In this document: in pieces, positions 59,411 to 64,000 of the stretch
Position numbering within the stretch: the first letter of the stretch is position 1
Layout of the letters: every line of letters starts with the position of its first letter
Notes under the pieces: generated by a model
What the model saw: only the letters and a program-made list of their open reading frames with translations
The model's database searches: none
Told to the model about the DNA's origin: nothing
Position numbers and translations under genes: made by a program
Origin: Balamuthia mandrillaris
Taxonomy: Eukaryota > Discosea > Longamoebia > Balamuthiidae
DNA: 64,000 nt
Direction of reading: 5' to 3'
Assembly (NCBI GenBank): GCA_031835245.1
Contig: JAVKOQ010000122.1
Location: forward strand, 96,001-160,000

Positions 59411-59488
59411 CATGTCGTCACGAAAATCGGATGTGAAATGTCGTGTCGTCACGGAAATGGATTATAATTTATCATGTCGTCACGAAAA
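59411..59488. promoter_or_regulatory. Three CATGTCGTCACGAAAA elements upstream of the YbaB-like gene
   Basis: CATGTCGTCACGAAAA (59411), CGTGTCGTCACGGAAA (59442) and CATGTCGTCACGAAAA (59473). Two are identical across 16 bases, and the spacing is about 31 bases. They lie 34-111 bases before the ATG and, read in frame, would wrongly extend the protein upstream. Confidence 0.65.
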
Positions 59489-59501
59489 TAATAAATAAGG
59501 C

Positions 59502-59782
59502 TCAAACGCTGTACAGCAGCAGGAAGCGACAGAGGACAAACAACACAAACAAGCAGAGACAAACAAAGACGAAATCAAGGCCGAGCATCATCAGGTTGTG
59601 GATGTGGAACGGAAAGTGGCCTTTCTCCCAAACGGAGGCGACACGTTGGAGGGCCTCATCCCTCGTGTTGGGATCCTCCGACCGGTAAAGGAATGCACAC
59701 CAAGGAGAAGACACCAGCGTCCACCAACTGCAATAAATGATGAGGGAGAAAGAGAGAGATTTAGAATAAAAAGATGCAACAG

Positions 59783-59824
<42 letters not shown>

Positions 59825-61687
59825 TAAGTACGTTAAAGGATTACGCAAGAACCAGCGAGTGAGACGAGGCTTTGCGCCAATGTACTTAGCCAGCTGGTCA
59901 TGATACTCCCAATGGTTGACGAGGTGTGGCAATTTCTCATGGTGCAAAGGAAAAAGCTTTTTGTGTCTTTCCTTATCACGCTTTATCTGCTCTTTCATCT
60001 CTTCTGTTGTCGGCAGTTTCACCTTGTTGTTGGGATTGTAGACAGCTGCAATCCAGCGAGCCTGTATTAGAAAACAATAAAGTGACAGGCTTTAGACGTC
60101 AAGCCAAGAAAAGAGAGAAGAGCAACGAGAGGAGAGAAGAGCATATGCACCTGCATTTCAGCGAGACCAACAGCAGAGCCCATGAAAGGACGCGCGAAGC
60201 CGACGAAGCTTAATGTTGGGTCTTCCGGATCAAAGACAAGTTTGAAGGCATCCTCAGGGATTCTTCTCGTCCGTGTCTCCTCTTTTGAAATCCCTGCCTT
60301 CCATGCTCTCTCTGTGCTTGCTTCCACTCGTTCCTTTCCTTTCCTCCTTCTTCTGAGCTCTCCATCTTTCTCTTTCAGCACTTTTCTTTCTTCATCTGCC
60401 TCCTCTTCCTTTGACATAAGAAAGGGAAAGCGAGAGCACTCGAATCCAGTGCAAAAGATCATCAAGTCGATGTGAACAGGTTCTGCTTCTCCTTCGAACC
60501 AAACGTTATTGCCTTCAGTCTTGACCACTCCTGCTTTGGGAGTTATCTTGTGAAGAGCAATCTTGTCGATAAAGTCTCTGCTGCAGTTGATTGGGCCGTG
60601 AAAGTACGGGTACTTGGGTTGCCATGCTTTTATCCCACTTCCTCCTGTGTTTATGTTCGTTTGTTTCTTTCAGTCTGAAGAACCAACAATTGGTGAATAG
60701 GGACGCTGAGAGGAAGGGGGGACGCGAAACGAAGAATCAATAAACCTTTTCCCCACATAAGCTCCACCATGGCATACTTGGCGATCCACAAGATCCAGCT
60801 CTGATACTTGGACAGGCCAACAGAGCGCTGGTGCTTGGTGAAGAAGTGATCTGTGGGCTGGAAGGCACCCACAGTCCTGTCATGAAACCAAGTGCCGTTG
60901 CGGATGCTCACGAAGCATTTGCCTGGTTGGGTCATCTCGCAGAGCTCAGCGGCCACGTCGGAGGCGCTCTCCCCGCCGCCCACGATGAGGATGGCCTTGT
61001 CCTCATCTCCCAGCTGCTTGAAGTACCTGTAGCGAAGGTTGAGGTTCTTGGCCGAGGGCGACTTGTACTCGCTGCTGTGAAGCGTTTGACCTTCAAAGAT
61101 TTAAATCAAGGAATTAAAAGAGAGAACGAGAGCAGGGAAGAGAAGAAGAACGGAGGGAAAAAAAAACCAGTAAAGTTGGCGTAAGGCGGCAAGTCTTTGG
61201 GGTAACGAGGAACCATGAACTGTCCCGTAGCAACCACCACACAATCAAACTGCTCCTCCTCTCGGCGTTGATCCTCCTCCTCCTCCTCTGCCGACGTGAA
61301 CACGACCGTCCATTGGTTCTTGGGGTGGTCCTTGTGTATGGTCTCCACGTTGTGACGAAAGCGGATGTGAGGCAACAGGTCGAACCGGCGGGCGTAGGCC
61401 TGAAGGTAAGCCAACACCTCCTCCTGCCCGGGAAAGTGAGAGACGTTTTTGGGGATGGGAAAGTCGGAGGCATGGAGGTAGGCCTTGGAGGAGACGGTGT
61501 GAGCGCTCTTGTGGACGGTTCCCGGCCGTTCCTCGTCGTAGTTCCAGACGCCGCCCAGGCCGTCGGTTCGCTCGAAGACGGTCACCTGGTGATGACAGGA
61601 GGGTTGCTCATGGAGGAGGGCTTTGAGTGCGTAGAGGCCGGACCAGCCAGCGCCCACGATAGCCACCCTTTTGCTCCCCTTCTCCAT
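59502..61687 (-). CDS. FMO: Flavin-dependent monooxygenase (FMO family)
   Basis: Five exons: 61687-61168, 61090-60746, 60644-60151, 60061-59832 and 59727-59502, for 604 residues. The FAD motif is GAGWSG (RVAIVGAGWSGLYALKAL); a second glycine motif GGGESA (LIVGGGESASDVAAEL) fits the NADPH site. Between them FTGQTLHSSEYKSP is the FMO F-x-G-x-x-x-H-x-x-x-Y/F motif. Later come IFCTGFECSRFPF, which matches the FATGY-like motif, and FARPFMGSAVGLAEMQ. A charged Lys/Arg insert (EEEADEERKVLKEKDGELR) is unusual. The C-terminus is a single hydrophobic anchor (LGLDFVFVCLCLFVLFVLC), as in ER-bound FMOs. It probably oxygenates soft nucleophiles; the substrate cannot be told. The second G of GxGxxG-SG is replaced by Ala in the NADPH site. 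Confidence 0.9.
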
Positions 61688-62279
61688 CTTGTTGCAGTTG
61701 TTTTGCTCACTTGATTTTTATGCCCTTTAAAGCACAAAATTGTTTGTCCCATGAAACACAAGATGAGCAGAGGTAAACATGTAGGTCTTGATGGAGGAAC
61801 GGGCTTGGGCCAGCCTCTCTAGGGGTGTCAAGAGGAAGATGGTCTGGCTTTACTAGTATTTCCAGATAAAGTCAAAACCTTGAGTCCAGTTAGGAAGTAA
61901 CACAATGCTCAAAGAGTTAGTCACTTGTTAATATGTGATGCCTCTCAGCATCCTTCAATTGCTTTGTCATGAGGACTTATCTACTATATCAAACTGTTCT
62001 TAGACAAATGGCTCCTTTCTTGAAGGAACAACAGGAGTTACTCTTTTACTTCTATGTTACTGGCCATAAAAGTGCTGCTAATCTCTTTGACAAGGAATGA
62101 AATAAAGTTTTTCTTTTGGCCTTTCCTTTGAATGGACTGCTTTGTTACTACTCATTCATGCAATGCTTGTCTTTGTTTCATAGTTACTTTGTATGGTTTT
62201 CATTCTCTAAAGACCATTTTTGTTTCCTTCCTTTCTGAATATGGTATACTAGACCTGTTTAATTCACTTGCTATTGATG

Positions 62280-62520
62280 AATCCTACTATTCTTGTATAT
62301 GTATACACGATTCCTTGCTTTCCCTTGATTTGAATACATATACTTTCCTCCCTTTCTTGCTATTTACATATGTGTGCTTCTTTTCTTTTCATCTTTTCCT
62401 TTGATTTGTGTATGTATACATTCTTCCTTTCTTCCTTCTATTCAAGCATAAATGTTCCCTTTCCTTCAATTTGCATATATGTCCACTTCCTTCATTTTCT
62501 TTTTCCTTGCTTTTACTTAG
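62280..62520 (+). repeat. Degenerate tandem repeat, about 60-70 bases per unit
   Basis: Three or four units share the order TTGATTTG..TACATATAC then TTCCTCCCTTTC/TTCCTTTC, for example at 62325, 62400 and 62460. Divergence is high, so the array is old. Confidence 0.5.
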
Positions 62521-62795
62521 TTTATATTAATACAACAAGTATTGCTAAGATATTCCTCATTTTGGACATTCAACCACATGTCCATTGGAAGCTTAACCAA
62601 GTGTATTGATAGTGTCACAACCTGGCCTTGGGTTATGCCAATTCCTTTATTTATACAACATTCACAAAGGAGAGATAAAATTGAGGTGGTTCTTGGGTTG
62701 TTTATTTTTATTAAAAAGACCTGCTTCATGTGTATAGTTTTTCTCTTTAATTCTGTTATTTTTCTTCTCTTTTTCTGATTTCCCCTTTATCAAGT

Positions 62796-63890
62796 AACAC
62801 AATACTTTGGCTGGCTAACATTATGTTGATGGGAAATAACCCTGCGGATCAAGAAAGGGACGGCACGAAAGCAACTCTGGGTTTATTCACAAGAAAAGGG
62901 GTGTGGACCAAAGTGTGTGCTTTGAATGTGTCACCAGGAAAAGGGGAAAATAAACGGGCGAGAAAATTTGGAGGTATCGGAGAGAGTGTCGACAAGAAGT
63001 CATAATAGTTGGTTTTCCAACAATTATTCTTTTAATCAGACCAGAACCATACCTCATGACAATAGTATACTGTTTATGCCATTAGCATCAAAGGCACTGA
63101 CTAATGTCTTCAAATAAAAGAAGAGAAAGAGGAAATATGAAAGAGAACAAGAATGTTGAGTATCACTCTCAATATATAAGCTCTGTTGCCCCTTTTTCTT
63201 CTTTTTCATTCTATTGACGTCTATAATATGGATTAATTGGTTGTAATTACTAGGCTTCATTTTTTATTCCATTGTTTCCTTTTCTTTTTTTTTAAGTTAA
63301 TTAGTTTTGTTTTATTCACATACACTTTTCCCTCTTAACACCTTTTGTTTCCTTGTTTCCTCTTGAATAATATGTTTTGACTTTGTCTATTTAGGTTATT
63401 TAATATATCTAACAAAACTGAGGAAGGAACAAGGAAATGAACAAGAACAAGGAAACATAAACAAAGAAGATAAAGATACTATAATCAAGAAAAGGGCAAC
63501 TCTGAGTTTATTCACAGGAAAAAAGGATGTAGACCAAAGTGTGTACTTTAAATGTGTTGTGATGAAAAAGGAAAATAAAAAGAGAGTTCTGATAAAGTGA
63601 GAAATCCACGAGAAATAACAAGAAGCTTTAACTTGGTATGAACAAAAGAAAAGCAATTGTTTTATTTTTCAACTAATATCATAAAACATAATACCTTAAT
63701 TTGGTCACCTATTCACTTTGCACTTCCCCAAATTTCCATCATAATGTGGGCTGGGTGTTAATGTACGCTTAGAAAGAATGAAAAAAGAAGTAATATATTG
63801 ATTATATCAATAGTTCACAACAGTGTTGATAAGAAAGTAACTCTGTACATCAAGAAATTTACAGCACATAAGCAACTCTGGGTTTATTCA
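62796..63890 (+). repeat. Three copies of a dispersed non-coding repeat
   Basis: Copy 1 at 62796-62975, copy 2 at about 63480-63600, copy 3 at about 63815-63890. Shared blocks are GCAACTCTGGGTTTATTCAC, TGGACCAAAGTGTGTG and TTGAATGTGT (copy 2 has TAGACCAAAGTGTGTAC and TTAAATGTGT). Copy 1 and copy 3 also share GTTGATNNGAAA before CATCAAG/ATCAAG. Copies are about 80 to 85 percent alike by eye. No open frame, terminal repeat or target duplication was found. Confidence 0.6.
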
Positions 63891-64000
63891 CATCCATTAT
63901 TAGTTTTAACATAGAAGAATTGCAAAAAAGAAATGAATAAAGGAAAATATAAAAAATAGGAAAGCAAACAAAGGTTAACAAATCGTAGAACAAAGGCTTA

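Larger units (their letters stand above)
61688..64000. other. AT-rich, gene-free region with dispersed repeats
   Basis: No coding exon with a recognised family or good codon bias was found in 2.3 kb. Base composition is visibly richer in A and T than the gene region, and the GAA/CT microsatellites disappear. Two repeat families occur and are listed separately. A single GTGTCGACAAGAAG lies at 62987. This could be the edge of a repeat-rich or subtelomeric domain, or simply a large spacer. Confidence 0.6.

Noticed and set aside
59378-59452. Upstream in-frame extension of the YbaB-like protein (MTTRHFTSDFRDDMK)
   Set aside because: It is encoded by the upstream dyad elements, so it is more likely promoter or leader; the next ATG begins a better presequence.
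61688-64000. Short frames in the AT-rich right end
   Set aside because: All are Phe/Leu/Ser-rich products of T-rich DNA with no codon bias or motif.

Overview
The window is nuclear DNA of a unicellular eukaryote. It carries about 28 protein genes on both strands, most split by many short GT...AG introns, and every product I recognise is eukaryotic: CK2 alpha, MED31, SPT3, NELF-C/D, Arp1, a SMYD methyltransferase, WDR44, pallidin/BLOC1S6, CDC123, HMCES, SMPD4 and an FBXO3-type F-box protein. The gene density, small introns, Ser/Gln/Thr homopolymers and GAA/CT microsatellites suggest a free-living protist, possibly an amoebozoan. I cannot name the species from the sequence alone. No rRNA, tRNA, CRISPR array, operon or retroelement was seen. 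The only clear mobile element is a short hAT-type DNA transposon.

Layout. 1-8 kb: FBXO3-like gene (runs off the left edge), 2H phosphoesterase, HMCES/SRAP, a doubtful small gene and CK2 alpha. 8.4-9.3 kb: hAT element with intact ends. 9.4-19 kb: MED31, a small KEN-box protein, SPT3, SMPD4 and CDC123. 19-21.3 kb: an intronless, repeat-free ankyrin/F-box gene. 21.5-32 kb: NELF-C/D, a membrane protein, Arp1 and SMYD. 32.6-40.5 kb: a very large LRR protein. 40.5-49.3 kb: an unknown gene, a SAP protein, a 69-residue spliced protein, a MYND protein, a membrane protein and an R3H plus F-box protein. 50-61.7 kb: CCCH tandem zinc finger, WDR44, BLOC1S6, a mitochondrial YbaB-like protein and a flavin monooxygenase. 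61.7-64 kb: AT-rich, gene-free, repeat-bearing DNA.

Common themes. (1) A short near-palindromic element, roughly C-R-T-G-W-C-G-W-C-A-Y-G, often followed by AAAA, recurs in the short upstream region of about half the genes and is the best candidate for an undescribed promoter element. (2) Almost all long microsatellites lie in introns with the pyrimidine strand as the sense strand. (3) Many introns start GTTTG and several end in an A-tract before AG. Exon joins given here were worked out by hand from reading frame, splice dinucleotides and remembered family sequences. Nearly all sum to whole codons; one exception, in CK2 alpha, is flagged.
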